From Pyrocephalus nanus (lineage: Eukaryota; Chordata; Aves; Passeriformes; Tyrannidae): DNA of 64,000 bases. The notes under the pieces were generated by a model. That model did not search any database and was not told the origin of the DNA. It saw only the letters and a list, made by a program, of their open reading frames with translations. This document shows, piece after piece, positions 11,190 through 22,113 of this stretch; position 1 is the stretch's first letter; the number at the start of each line of letters is the position of its first letter. The translations under genes were made by a program, and so were the position numbers. The stretch lies in contig CM076259.1 of NCBI GenBank assembly GCA_038380795.1, positions 64,251,938-64,315,937 on the forward strand. Direction: 5' to 3'.

Positions 11190-11810
11190 TAACCAGTCAT
11201 CATCATGGCTAGGCTTCGTGAATGAAGATTTGAGAAGGGCTTTACCCACGCTTGCTGCAAGTGTGCTGATGGCTAAAAAGGCCAATGTGAGATAGACAAG
11301 TCTGGTTGCAGAAGGCACAGCAGAAAGACTCCCCAAGTGATATCAACAAGACACAATTCTTTCTGCATTGCCTTTTCTCCTCAAGAGTGATCCTGTGTGT
11401 GTTCTCAAAAGCAGCAGCAGCGTTATAGATGGTGTGTCTCCAGGCCTCCCGATTGGAGGCCAGGGTAGAGCAATGGCGATGATCAATATGGCCAAGGCTG
11501 AGGGATTGTTTCAGGCAGTCCTTGTATCTCCTCCTCGAGGCTCCTCTCTTGCGGCAGCCAGTGGCAAGTTCCCCATAGAGCACGATCTTAGGGAGGTGCT
11601 GGTCCTGCATCCTGGAGACGTGCCCTGCCCAGCGCAGCTGTGTTCTCAGCAGCATGGCCTCAATGCTCATGACTGCTGCCTGTTCAAGGACAGATGTGTT
11701 GGTCACATAGTCAGTCCAGTGGATGTTTAGGATTGTACAGAGGCAGCACTGATGGAAGCATTCTAAGAGTCACAAGTGGTGCTGGTAAATGACTCATGAT
11801 TCAGACCCAC
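11190..11810 (-). mobile_element. RTE-like non-LTR retrotransposon, 3' end
   Basis: A minus-strand fragment holding the C-terminal coding end and short 3' UTR of a non-LTR retrotransposon that is clearly not CR1. The reading frame runs from about 11810 down to a stop at 11242-11244, and the 3' end near 11195-11207 has a GAT triplet run (CCATGATGATGAC on the minus strand). Known: short triplet tails and this type of C-terminal protein sequence occur in RTE-type LINEs. Among birds, AviRTE is a horizontally acquired RTE reported from several tropical lineages. Assignment to AviRTE is inference and cannot be proved by eye. The 5' side is cut off by a plus-strand CR1 at about 11811. Confidence 0.72.
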
Positions 11811-11812
11811 AG
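11242..11812 (-). pseudogene. RTE-like ORF C-terminus with zinc-finger motif
   Basis: Seen: the frame from the high-coordinate end reads ESxVIYQHHLxLLECFHQCC, then ILNIHWTDYVTN, LRWAGHVSRMQDQHLPK, LYGEL and RRRYKDCLKQSL. It finishes with a C-x2-C-x11-H-x4-C cluster (CAFC...SHQHTC) about 5 residues before the stop. The two x positions are in-frame TGA codons, at 11770-11772 where arginine is expected and near 11794-11796 where tryptophan is expected; both fit single-base decay. This C-terminal pattern is characteristic of the region downstream of reverse transcriptase in RTE-like elements. The RT catalytic domain is absent from the window. The fragment is about 190 codons and non-functional, and the frame is otherwise well preserved, which suggests moderate age. 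Confidence 0.7.
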
Positions 11813-12552
11813 GATAACAAGCATGTTGGTCACAACAACTCCATGCAGAACTACAGGCTGGGGACCGAGGGGCTTGGGAAGCTGCCTGGCAGAAAAGGAC
11901 TCAGACCTGTGGGTCAACAGCCAGCTGAGCATGAGCCAGCAGTGTGCCCAGAGAGCCAAGAAGGCCAATTACATTCTGGCTTGTATCAGGAATAGTGAGG
12001 CCAGCAGGACCAGGCATCCTCCTGTAGTTAGCACAGATGAGGCAGCACTTCAAATCCTCTGTTCAGTTCTGAGCCCTTCACTAGAAGAAGGTGCTGGAGT
12101 GTGTCTGGAGGAGGGCAGTGGATCTGGTGAAGGGTCTGGCAGAAGTCTTATGAGGAGAGGCTGAGGGAGCTGTGAGTATTTATCTTGGAGAAAAGGAATC
12201 ACAAAGGAGACATAATGGCTCTCTACAACTACCTGAAAGGAGGCTGTAGCAAAGTGGGGATCAGTTTCTTACCCAATTATCAAGTGATAGAACAAGAAGA
12301 AATGGCCTCAAGTTTCAAATGGGAAAGTTTAGATTTCATTAGGAAAAGTTTCTTCATGGAAAGGGTTATCAAGGGTTGGAACAGGCTCCCCAGGGAAGTG
12401 GTGGAGTCACTGTTCCTGGAGGTATTTAAAAGACATGTAGATGTGATACTTAAGGATATGGTTTAGTGGTGGACTTGGCAGTGCTGGGTTAACTGTTGGA
12501 GTCCATGATCTAGAAGGTGTTTTCCAACCTAAACAGTTCTATGATTCTAAGT
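11811..12552 (+). mobile_element. CR1 LINE, C-terminal ORF2 plus 3' UTR
   Basis: Plus-strand CR1. Translations in shifting frames give the family's C-terminal region: SCLAEKDSDL, MSQQCAQRAKKANYILACIR and SEASRTR at 11.87-12.01 kb, then GDIMALYNYLKGGCSKVG at 12.2 kb and [20 protein letters not shown] at 12.38 kb. It ends with 'cctaaacagttctatgattc'. The frame is broken at least twice (between about 12.01 and 12.18 kb), so it is dead. Its 5' end lies directly against the minus-strand RTE-like piece. Confidence 0.93.
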
Positions 12553-13432
12553 ATATGGGGATCCTTGCATAACTTTCTCTTGAGCACTATGGAACATTTA
12601 AAGGATGGGCCTACTTATCCTGTCTTATAGCAATGGGGAGATCTAGGAGTCTGTGCAACATGGGATTTTGTAAACAGATAAAATTAAATTCTCCTTCATA
12701 TATTCTACATATCTTGTCAGTAAATTCCCTGAAGTGAATAGGATGATCCTGGGGTAAATAGAAAAGAAGTTTCCTTCTTTAGCTCTTGTAAATATTCCCT
12801 TTAGAAAATACTTTTAAAGTGTAGAGCTAATTGAACCTTGGATGCTCAAATGTTTTCATTATGAATAAAAAGAGTATTTTAAGAAGGCTTTTTAACTTTT
12901 TCTCTGTAATGTTCAAAATGACTCTGTGGGAACTAGCTCTTTAAAAACCCCCAAAACAAAACAAAGGAAACTGAACTCTCCTTCTCCCCCAGAACCTTAG
13001 GGGTTCAAATTAAGTCAGTCAAAATCAAGACCTTTTGTGGGCTGAGAGTAAATGCTGTTTTCTCTCTGCAATCTGTGACCTCAAATAGGCCCTTTTCTTT
13101 CTAATTGCATGCTTTACATGCTGTGAAGAATGTAATGCATTTAATTCTTTGACTCAGCCTCCCTTTATGTGTATGTGAAAGAGCTGGTGAAAACTGCAGG
13201 TGAAGTTCTGTAGGAAAGAATAAAGCAAAAAGTGGTTTCATGCACATTTCCCTATTCCTAGGGTTCTTGCAAGTGTACACACAGCATGTGAGATTGCCTA
13301 CAGTGATAAAATTGAAGGGTTAGAAAGAAATTAAGTTCTGGGATGATAAGAAGGGAAAATAATCACATTCTATTTGCTTAGGGTGGAAGAAAATTTTTGC
13401 ATGACTTTCAGACTGCCTCTTTAGTGTTCATT
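12553..13432. other. Non-repeat DNA
   Basis: No recognised gene or repeat. Ordinary AT-rich sequence between CR1 copies. Confidence 0.5.
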
Positions 13433-13476
13433 AGAATAGAATAGAATAGAATAGAATAGAATAGAATAGAATAGAA
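13433..13476. repeat. (AGAAT)9 microsatellite = CR1 tail
   Basis: About nine perfect AGAAT units that pass directly into CR1 3' sequence, so this is the amplified pentamer tail (ATTCT on the minus strand) of the adjacent CR1. Other copies in this window have degraded octamer tails, so this one is unusually long and pure. Confidence 0.95.
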
Positions 13477-13556
13477 CAGTTCAGTGGGAAAGAACCTTTA
13501 GAAATCATAAAGTCCAACTGTCTAAGCAGTAGCATAGCCTTTGCACCAGAGCAGTT
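13433..13556 (-). mobile_element. CR1 LINE 3' end scrap
   Basis: After the pentamer run comes 'cagttcagtgggaaagaacc' and 'aaatcataaagtccaactgt', the reversed CR1 3' terminus. Only about 80 bases of element body are recognisable. Confidence 0.8.
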
Positions 13557-14743
13557 GCCTCATTTCCCTCTGACTTGTGGGAAACTGCAACTCTCTTTTA
13601 TGCTGTTTGGCAAAGCGGACTGCTGTGTAATTGCCATGACTATTTGGTTGCTTCTTAGGGAACTTCTCTGCTTTACCATTTCTTGTGTGTCTAATGTGGC
13701 TAATATAAATGTTTCAAGGCTTTGGAAGAAAACTTTTAGCCACCACTGGTCGTTAGAACAAGATGGATTGGTTATATACTGGTAAAAGAAATCTGCTCAG
13801 GACCACAATCTGGAACAAAGCAGTTCATACAGACTTGATGAAATATTTTTATCTCCAAAACAGGGCTTGTGCATGAAAATAGCCTACTGAGAGCAGTGTT
13901 TGATCATGATAAGCTACTGAACTTGGAAATGCAGGAAAGCCATTTCAAGAATCATTCAAATAATTCTAAAGTATATTGCATTATTGCTGGTGTCCAGGAA
14001 AGTTTCTAAACACAGTTTAATTTACCACTAGAGGTGCAACTGTAGAAGACCTGTGGATTGTCTATCTGTGACAACCACTCATTTGCAATCTCAATTTTCC
14101 TCTTTTATCCTCAACATCATGTAAACATCAATGCTTCTTCCCATTCTTCCACTAGCACTCAATGCTTTGACTCCTCTACCCCCTAATACTAATCTTTCTT
14201 TTCCCCCTGCAGTGCTCTTAATATAATTCTTTTTGTCTTCACTTTCTTGTCAGTCCACTCTTTTCAGCTATAAGCAACTGTTACTGTACTCCCACATATG
14301 TATGATTCTTTTCCTCACTTCTCTCTCTCACTTCTCTCTTTTTTTTTTTCTCAGCCTAAAAAGAAGAGGTTTTTCTTCCATTTTCACCCTCTCAATAACT
14401 TCTCTTTGGCATTGCTGGCCATTTCTTTACCTTATAGCTCAGCAACTGAGATGCATAATTGAAGAAAATGGATATACATGTGTGATAGAATTATGCTAGC
14501 TGTTTGCCTCATAGAAGATAAGGACTTCACAAGAATGGAGAAAAAGCTATCGGAAAACATCTATCTGAGACAATGAAACAAGTCTCTTCTGGAAAATTAT
14601 CATCTTTCTTCAGTGAGCTAATGTCAAAGATACCACAGCTGTGTAGAGTTCTGCCCACTACTCTAGGTGAGATGGTTGTGGCTTTGTTTCATGATGATAA
14701 AATCTCCCCAGCGTATTTTTCCTTCATTTTTCCATTAAAATAT
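13557..14743. other. Non-repeat DNA, pyrimidine-rich patch
   Basis: No gene is supported. A CT-rich stretch with a T run lies near 14300-14355. The plus frame at 14233-14499 is a by-product of it. Confidence 0.5.
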
Positions 14744-15400
14744 TCATAGAATCATGAAATGGTTTGGGTTGTAGGAGACTTTTAAAGATCATCTAGCCCA
14801 ACCCCTGCCATAGATATAGACATCTTTTGCTGAAGATCTTTGCACCAAAGACACACCCAACCTCAATTTTAACAGTTTCAGGGATGGGTGACCCACAGCT
14901 GTTTCAGTGTTGCACCATCCTCAATGAGAAAAATTTCTTCCTTGTGTCTAATCTAAACCTACCCTCTCTCAGCTTAAAACCATTACCCTTTGTCCTGTCA
15001 CTTCAGTCTGTCCCTGTCTTTCTTAAAGGCCCTCTTTAGGTACTGGAAGGCTCTAATACTGTGTCCCAAGAACCTTCACTTCTGGAGGCTGAACAACTCT
15101 AGCTCTCCCAGCCTTTCTTCATATGATAGGTGCTCCTGAACATTTTTGTGTCCCTGCCCTGGACCCACTCCAACATATCCATGTCTTTCATGTACTGGGA
15201 AACCTGTATGTGAACACAGCACTTCAGGTGGGGTCTCAGGAGTGTGGAGTAGAGGGGCAGAATCACTTCCCTTGACCTGTTGGCTATGCTTCTTTTGCAG
15301 CCCAGGATGTGGTTGGCCTTCTGGACTGCAAGAACACATCGACATCTTTGTCTTCATGTGGAAGCTGATGGGCCAAAACTGAACTTTGTACATTCAGGCA
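14744..15400 (-). mobile_element. CR1 LINE, 3' portion
   Basis: Minus-strand CR1 copy. The + strand begins CATAGAATCATGAAATGG and 'agatcatctagcccaacccc', then follows the family order: 'gggatgggtgacccacagct', 'accattaccctttgtcctgt', 'ccctctttaggtactggaag', 'tggacccactccaacatatc', 'cagcccaggatgtggttggc'. About 650 bases, 5'-truncated. Open frames on both strands here are remnants or shadows of the element. Confidence 0.94.
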
Positions 15401-17925
15401 TACGATAAGCAGAGGGCAGGAGACACAGAAAGTCAGAAAGAGCAGCTTTTCCATTGCCAATACCAATCAAGATTTCATTTGAGAGGCAGTATTTTGTGAT
15501 ACCTGGCTTCCTTATTTCAAGAACAATAAAGGTAGATCACAAGTTGGCTTTTAAACTAAAAATGAATGTGTGACATTTTTTTCACTCCACTCTATGTGTC
15601 ACAAAATGCTCAATTACCTCTGATTTATTGATTGATTTTTCAGTATAGTTAGTACTTCTGCCAAAAAGAATAGTGTAACATAAAGTAAAATTCAAATAAA
15701 ATTTAAAAGAATGATTGCAGTTATTATTTGGAGAATGAACTGAGGGATTAATATAACTCAGTAACCATATATTTTTTGTTCTGTATCTTCACATATTGTA
15801 TTATTCTTGCTCTTCCTATTTTTTTCTTGCCGTAGGATGAACCTGTAATTCCTATAACTGAAAGCCATGACAAAGTTGTAAGATGTTATTTTCTAAACTG
15901 GAGAAAAGACAAAAGCCAATTAGATAGATGTTTATTATTCCACGATCCTTTAAAAACCCCACAACTATTGTAAATGTGTTTGAAATCTGTGCTGCTTTTC
16001 TGTGATCTTATCAAAGATATTTGGAGTATTTACAATATAAGAGGAATTACTGGTCTCCTCACTGCTAATGCACCTGAATCTGCTCTTAGATGATTGTCTT
16101 TCTAGAATGAAATACATTGCACTTATGACACATGTCAAGACTACAGTTATGTTTGACAAGAGTACATGAAGAATTGACAAATAACTCAGAAATATTTATC
16201 ATTTACAAAACTCAACTTTTCCTGATATGTTTTAGTACAGGTGATATATATTGTCTAAATGATAGGCAAAACCATAACCAAACATAATTATTTCTCTTTA
16301 TGAGACAGATTGACACCAAGCTCTGATGAGCAAGCTTGTTTCAACCTCCAGCTAGTGTTGCATATTCAGACTGCCAAGCCACAACAACGGTTTTCATTTC
16401 AAAACTTGTTTCACTTAGTTTTAGGCATTACAGCAGAGACCAAATGAGAAAAACCTGGGCACATCCAGCAAGATTCCCAACTTTTTCACAGGCATCTTGA
16501 GCTGCTTGCTAAGGCACTTTGTCTTACCCCACTATCAAGAAATTCCAGATAACTTTTGGCTAGATGCTCAACCAAACTGCCAAAAGACAAATCCCACACA
16601 AAGCTTAGTGAGCAAATAAGAACAGTGACACTAGAGAAGAAGATTCCTACCTATAAGTAAATAATTTAAACTACATATTTTTGATCGGCAGCAATGAAGG
16701 CTTTCAAAGCAGAGTCCTGACAGTATCCTAAACTTTTATTTATTTATTATCTTTATTTCTTTTATGTTTATTCATTCATCCATTCATTTATTTTAAATTA
16801 TTAAAGCTAGAGAAATCTGCATTTTGATTCTGTTCTTGTTTACTTGGTATAGCTTCCTGTTCTCAATGTGGTGGAGTGAACACTTACTTTAGTCTAAAAG
16901 GGACTGCAAAATCCAAATGGTTTTTCTATGAGCCATTAACTAGAAATCATAACAAAATCCCATCTGATCATTACCAACTCTCAGCTAGTCCCATGCCAAT
17001 AACAACAAAGGAAATTTTTCAAAATTGTTTCTAAATTATTCCCCATGTCACACTCATGTTTAGTAGCAGCTTGCATGTTTTATTTTAGGAAAAAATAACA
17101 TAGATACTCTGAAGCATGCACAGAGAAAGTCTTGGGGTAGTCAAAGGTGCAAAATGTAGTAAGCCAGACAAAAAATCCTTACCAGGCTGATTACGGTCCC
17201 ATATTTACAGCAGATGTCAGTATTTCTTAAGGACTATGAGTATTAGAAAGGAAAAAGCATCTTGAGGCTTCTAGGAACAGGATTCTGGGTACTTGTGATC
17301 TAAATTTGTGAGCAACTGATTTTATTGTTTTCATCACCTTATTTTTTAAATGTCTTGAATAAGGTATTTGTCACTGAATCAAGGGAATAGGAATTTAATT
17401 TATGTGTTCTCTGAATTCTGAACAGTGCTGAGTAGGCTGAACCTCAAACCTTTGTCTAGGGTTGGAGGAAGAAGTCGTTCTCATTCCTAAGAAGCTCCCA
17501 TCACAGAACACCCAGAGGATCTAAAGATGTTGAGCAAATAATTAGGCAACAAAGAGTGAAATCAAAAATACTGCATAAACTTTTAGATTTGAACTAATAA
17601 ATAGACAATAAAAGTTGAATATAAACATTTCAGAGAACATGGTGTTATTATCTAATAACTTTCAGACATATATATGTAGGAAGACAGACTTTCATCCAGA
17701 TTATTTAATCCTTACACTATTTATTTAAACATATCCTTCTCAAAGGAAGAAGAATTTATAATAGATCAGCTTTAAGGTTCCTAAAAGCTACTAGTGCTTT
17801 CTAACAATAGGGAATCATTCAAACAACAGTTACATAACGAATGTCAGAAATACTTTACACTTTTCCAAAATGTTGTATAATTAGGAGAGTAGCTTTAGTT
17901 AAAACAATTAATGGTTGCAACCTTG
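15401..17925. other. Non-repeat DNA
   Basis: No gene or element recognised in 2.5 kb apart from a short TTTA/ATTC-rich simple repeat at about 16735-16800. Confidence 0.5.
16735..16800. repeat. TTTA/ATTC simple repeat
   Basis: Imperfect tetranucleotide array: TTTATTTATTTATT followed by TTTATTCATTCATCCATTCA and ATTTATTTT. Low-complexity sequence only. Confidence 0.85.
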
Positions 17926-18618
17926 GAGGTCCATGTTGGAGCAGTTATCTACCATCAGTTTATGGAGGACTCCACACTTGAGCATATGGATGTCTGAAGA
18001 AGGCAGTGATCCCATGGAAAACTCACACTGAGGCAAGTTTGCTGGCAGGACTTGTGACTACATGGGGAATCCACACTGGAGGAGCCTGTTCCTGAAGGAC
18101 TGCACCCTGTGCTAGGGCAGTTAATGAAGAACTACAGCCCATGGGAAGGGATTACATGGGAGAAGTTCATGGAGGACTGTTCCCCACAGGAGGGACCCCA
18201 TGCTGGAGCAGGGGAAAAGTGTGGGAAGTCCTCCTCCTGAAGGAGCTGCAGAGACAATGTGTGAAGAACTGACCTTGGTGCCCATTCCCTGCCTCCTGAT
18301 CTGCTGGTGGAAGGGAGGTACAAAATTAATTATTAAAATTGAGCCTGGGAAGAAGGGAGGGGTAAAGAAAAGGATTTTTTAATTATTTGGTTTTATTTGT
18401 CGTTACCCTGCTCTGATTTGATCAGCGATAAACTAAACTAACTTCCCCAAGTCAAGTTTGTTTTTCCTGCGACAGTAATCCATGAGTGATCTCTCCCTGG
18501 CCTTATCTCTACCCACAAGCCTTTCCCTATATTTTCTCCCTCCTGTCCAGCTGAGGAGGGGAAGTGATTCAGTGAATATGGGGGGCACTTGGCATCCAGC
18601 TGGGGTCAACATACCACA
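17926..18618 (-). mobile_element. Avian ERV-type LTR, family A, truncated
   Basis: Minus-oriented long terminal repeat. Its 5' terminus is at 18618 (CACA on the + strand, i.e. TGTGG on the minus). It matches the copies at 34.97, 41.99 and 48.8 kb: '(c)agctgaggaggggaagtgat', 'ggcacttggcatccagctgg', 'ccagtaatccatgagtgatc'-like and 'gaagaagggaggggtaaaga' blocks. The middle consists of repeated units around 'cctgaaggactgcaccctgt' and 'cccatgctggagcagggg'. The LTR's 3' end is missing beyond about 17926 (roughly 270 bases compared with the other copies). Non-coding; probably a decayed solo LTR of an ERVL-like family, but the class is an inference. Confidence 0.82.
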
Positions 18619-20155
18619 GCAGATAAAAAAGCATCTTAAAATCTTTTGTCCAAAATTATCACTTCAAAAATACGAGGTACCACTGTATAGGCAACAGAAG
18701 GGGGCAAATGAGTCTCATTTTACTGTGTTTCAAAACTGTCAAAACATCTACTGTCTGAAATAGTTTCTTGAGCTATTTTGTGTAAACATGCGCAAAAGAA
18801 TGTAAAAAATCAAACCAACCAAATAAAAAATGAGCAGAAATAGAAGAAGAGTAAAATGAGGACACTGTTCAGTAAGCTCTGAAGCGAATGCCATCAAGAG
18901 CACTCAGCTGTGACACCCTAGCTTGATGGCTATGTTCTCCTCCTAAGACATGGTTAATAAAGCTGTATTTACTGATTCTAAGATAAAATCATTCTCTAAG
19001 TTTGGTCCTGGTGATGCCCCACTAGCTGGTTCTCCTTATCACGTACAAAGTTGACCACATAAATTCAAGTGATAGAAATATTAAGGATTTCCACATTTAG
19101 ATTTATTTTGACAAGGCAGCCAAATATTTCCCCCTGTTTGCAGTTGTCTCACCTCCATGAGCTATGCTCAGTTCTGCTTACACACTGTGGCTAGGATCCC
19201 GCTTCTTTTGTCTGGGGGTAGGATTAAGTCTCCTAATTTTTAAGAGCAGTCCTCTAGGCAGTTTTAAAGCAAGTGGTAGATGGGGAAATGGTTTTGCAAA
19301 CAATCCTATTAGATGTTAATAGGATCAGAATGATTATCTCTACTACCACACTGAGAATGCACCCTCAGAGAGATTTTTATTCATGTTATTTATACTTAGG
19401 TAAGTCCTCTGCAGAAGTTTCAAACCAACCATAACTTTAAAGTAGTACAAGTCTGCACAGGGCAAAGAGATGTTATAGCACATACAATCTCCAGAGAACG
19501 AATAAACTTTCACATAATCTCTCTGAAATTTGGTAGAGGTTTTGCACCATCCCACAAAACCCGGTTCCTGTCTATAAGGAATGAAAAGAAGCAATGTTCA
19601 GAGAGCAGAGAGTTCTGGATAATTTGGGGTAGTAGAGAGCTGTTGATCAAACATCCCATGCTGGTCTAGCACATTCATTGGGGCTGGGCATGACACCAGT
19701 TTTAACTGTGCTCTTCTTCATTCTGTTCTATTTTGTATCTCCTCTAATTTTTATAATTTAATATTTCCTATCCTTATGCTGAAGGAAGTCTGACTATGAT
19801 GTGAACTGAAAATAGCATTCCATGACACTCTAGATGTTAAATATGAATACACACCATGGAGTAAAGAATATTGTCTTACTGTTGAGCTATTCTCATTGCA
19901 TTTCACTAAAAAAAAATAGTATCTTAGAAAGTCTATGGGACTTGTTCTAACTCTGTAAGGCCTCAGGTTTCAGGTCTTCATGTCAGCAGCTCTCAATACT
20001 TGAATACTACAATACAGGGAATGAGAAAATTGTGAAAACTCTGGAATTCATGAAGAACAAAGAACTACCCGTATCTGGCAGTTATTTCATTTGTTTTTAC
20101 TTCTAATCTAACCTTGTTAATATAGAGACATTAATTTCCTTTCAGGTAATTACAG
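18619..20155. other. Non-repeat DNA
   Basis: No gene or repeat recognised. The minus frame at 19343-19594 has no family features. Confidence 0.5.
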
Positions 20156-20213
20156 AGAATGATAAGGTTCTCCTTTAGCTTCCTTTTCTCCAGGAGAAAA
20201 ACTCCCAGCTCCC

Positions 20214-20660
20214 TCAGCAGCACTTGTGCTCCAGACCCTTCACCAGCTTTGCTGCCCTTTGTTGCTCCAGCATCTTTATTTCCTTCTTGTAGTGAGGGGC
20301 CCAGAACCAGACACAGTGCTCAAGGTGAGGCCTCACCTGTGCTGAGTGCAGGAGGACAATCATTACCCTGGTCCTGCTGGCCACATTATTGCTGATGCAA
20401 ACCAGGATGCCATTGGCCTTCTTGGCCACCTGGACACAGCATTGACCCATGTTTTGCTGTCTGTCAACCAGACCCTTTTCCGCCAGGCAAATTTCCAGCC
20501 ACTCTTCTCCCAGCCTGTAGCACTGCTTAAAATTGTTGTGACCCAAGTGCAGAACCTGGCATTTGGCCTTATTGAATATTATGTAATTGTCTGTCAAGAT
20601 TCCTCTGTAGAGCCATCCTGCCCTGCAGGAGATCAACACTCGCACCCAACTTGGCGTCAT
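20214..20660 (-). pseudogene. CR1 ORF2 C-terminal remnant
   Basis: A 148-codon open stretch encoding the region downstream of the RT catalytic core in CR1 ORF2, with the landmarks [35 protein letters not shown] and KLVKGLEHK. It is preserved in one frame over its length, making this one of the younger CR1 remnants in the window. It lacks the upstream catalytic motif in frame and any start codon context. Confidence 0.85.
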
Positions 20661-20818
20661 CTGTCAGCTGACTGAGGATGCACTCAATCCCTTCATCCTA
20701 ACCATCAATGAAGTTATTAAACAGAACTGGCCCCACATCTGAGCCCTGACGACACCAGTGGTGACCAGCTACCAACTGGATGTGCCACCATTTCTCACCA
20801 CTCTCTGAGCCCAGCCAT

Positions 20819-21094
20819 TCAGACAGTTTTTAACTCAGCGAAGAGTGCACCTGTCCAAGTTATGGGCTGCCACCTTCTCCAGGGCAATGCTGTGGGAGAC
20901 AGTGTCAAGTGCTGTACTAAAGCCCAGACAACATCCACAGACTTTCCCTGATCCACCAAGTGGGTCACCTTGTCATAGAACAAGATTAGGTTGGTCAAGC
21001 AACATATGTTCTTCATAAATCCATGCTGGGTAGGCCTGATCCTCTGATTGTCCTGTACATGCCATGTGATGGCACTCAGGATGATCTGCTCCAT
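20819..21094 (-). pseudogene. CR1 ORF2 reverse-transcriptase remnant
   Basis: A 91-codon stretch of the CR1 RT domain (MEQIILSAITWHVQDN, QHGFMKN, LTNLILFYDKVT, DQGKSVDVV). After about residue 52 the frame departs from the family sequence, so a frameshift lies near 20930. The expected catalytic aspartate motif downstream is not in this frame. Confidence 0.85.
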
Positions 21095-21135
21095 GACCTT
21101 TCATAGATACCGAGGTCAGGCTTTTGAAATTTTGT

Positions 21136-22113
21136 AGTCAGATTCCTATAATTAACTCTAGATATGAAAAGATTTTCAACACTGCAGTTTCACAGAATTA
21201 TGAGATACTTCTTGAGCATTCAGAGAGGATAAATTTAATTTCACCTAATTTGCTAAGCTGAACATTTCTTTGTTTGTACACCTCATAAAAATACATATGC
21301 ACCTTCCAGATGGATGTTCCAGGTTTGCATCTGCTGGAATTTGTTCCTCTGAAAGATACTGTTTGGATGAGAAACTGAAACTTCTCTTACAAATATATAA
21401 GTGTTGTGTCAATACTTCAAAGAAAGATAGTAAGTCAAACAAGATCACTGCAAACATAGAAGTGAAACTAGTCTAAACTACCTGTCTTCACAATATTTTT
21501 ATTTATGCCTTTGTAAAAATAAATGAAAAGCAAGCACACATCACTGGCTATATTAAATATCCATGAAAACTCATAGAATTAGCTAGCTTTATATCTAGAA
21601 CAGATGCCTGCCTACTGACTAGTTTACTTTTCTCTCTGTTCTGATGCAAGTATCAAGCTTTTGTGAGTGATTACTACTACTACTTGCTGCAGCACTGGAA
21701 AAATATATCACAGAAACAGCTGAGACACAGATGATCTAAGGCACTAAGTACCTAACTCATGCTGAGCTCTGATAGATCTAAGTGCTACCAAGAATTTGGG
21801 ACTGAGAAATTTTTCAGCGTCTCTGAAATATTTCCTTATAGGTATGTAGTTTCTTAATGGAACTGCTGAAGCATAAAAAAGAAAAGCTAGATGGAAATCA
21901 TCAGGGTGAATAAAACTGCTCTTTATTTTAGCATATAGAACCAGATTAAAGGAAACTCAAAATGTATGTGCATGAATGAGCTCAGTGTCTGTAAACTGCA
22001 TTGTATCAAGCCTACAGATTAGCAAATTAGATAAGCCATTTTCCTAGGATCTTATCTTTGTTCATACTGAATATATGCTTCAGCAGATGCTGATCAATCC
22101 TTTGTCAGGGACC
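21136..22113. other. Non-repeat DNA
   Basis: No gene or repeat recognised. Open frames at 21245-21476 on both strands overlap each other and show no domain. Confidence 0.5.

Larger units (their letters stand above)
20156..21135 (-). mobile_element. CR1 LINE, internal ORF2 segment
   Basis: Minus-strand CR1 segment of about 1 kb that covers the reverse-transcriptase palm to C-terminal region but stops before the 3' UTR and tail, so it is truncated at both ends. Minus translations show MEQIILSAITWHVQDNQ, PTQHGFMK, LTNLILFYDKVTHLVDQGKS (RT1-RT3 region) at 20819-21094. At 20214-20660 they show [45 protein letters not shown] and [19 protein letters not shown]. Because a normal LINE insertion keeps the 3' end, loss of the tail implies a later deletion or rearrangement at about 20156. 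Confidence 0.94.

Noticed and set aside
11368..11730. Plus-strand 120-codon frame as a gene
   Set aside because: It is the antisense shadow of the minus-strand RTE-like ORF, which carries the recognisable protein signature.
20346..20675. Plus-strand 109-codon frame as a gene
   Set aside because: Antisense to the CR1 ORF2 remnant.
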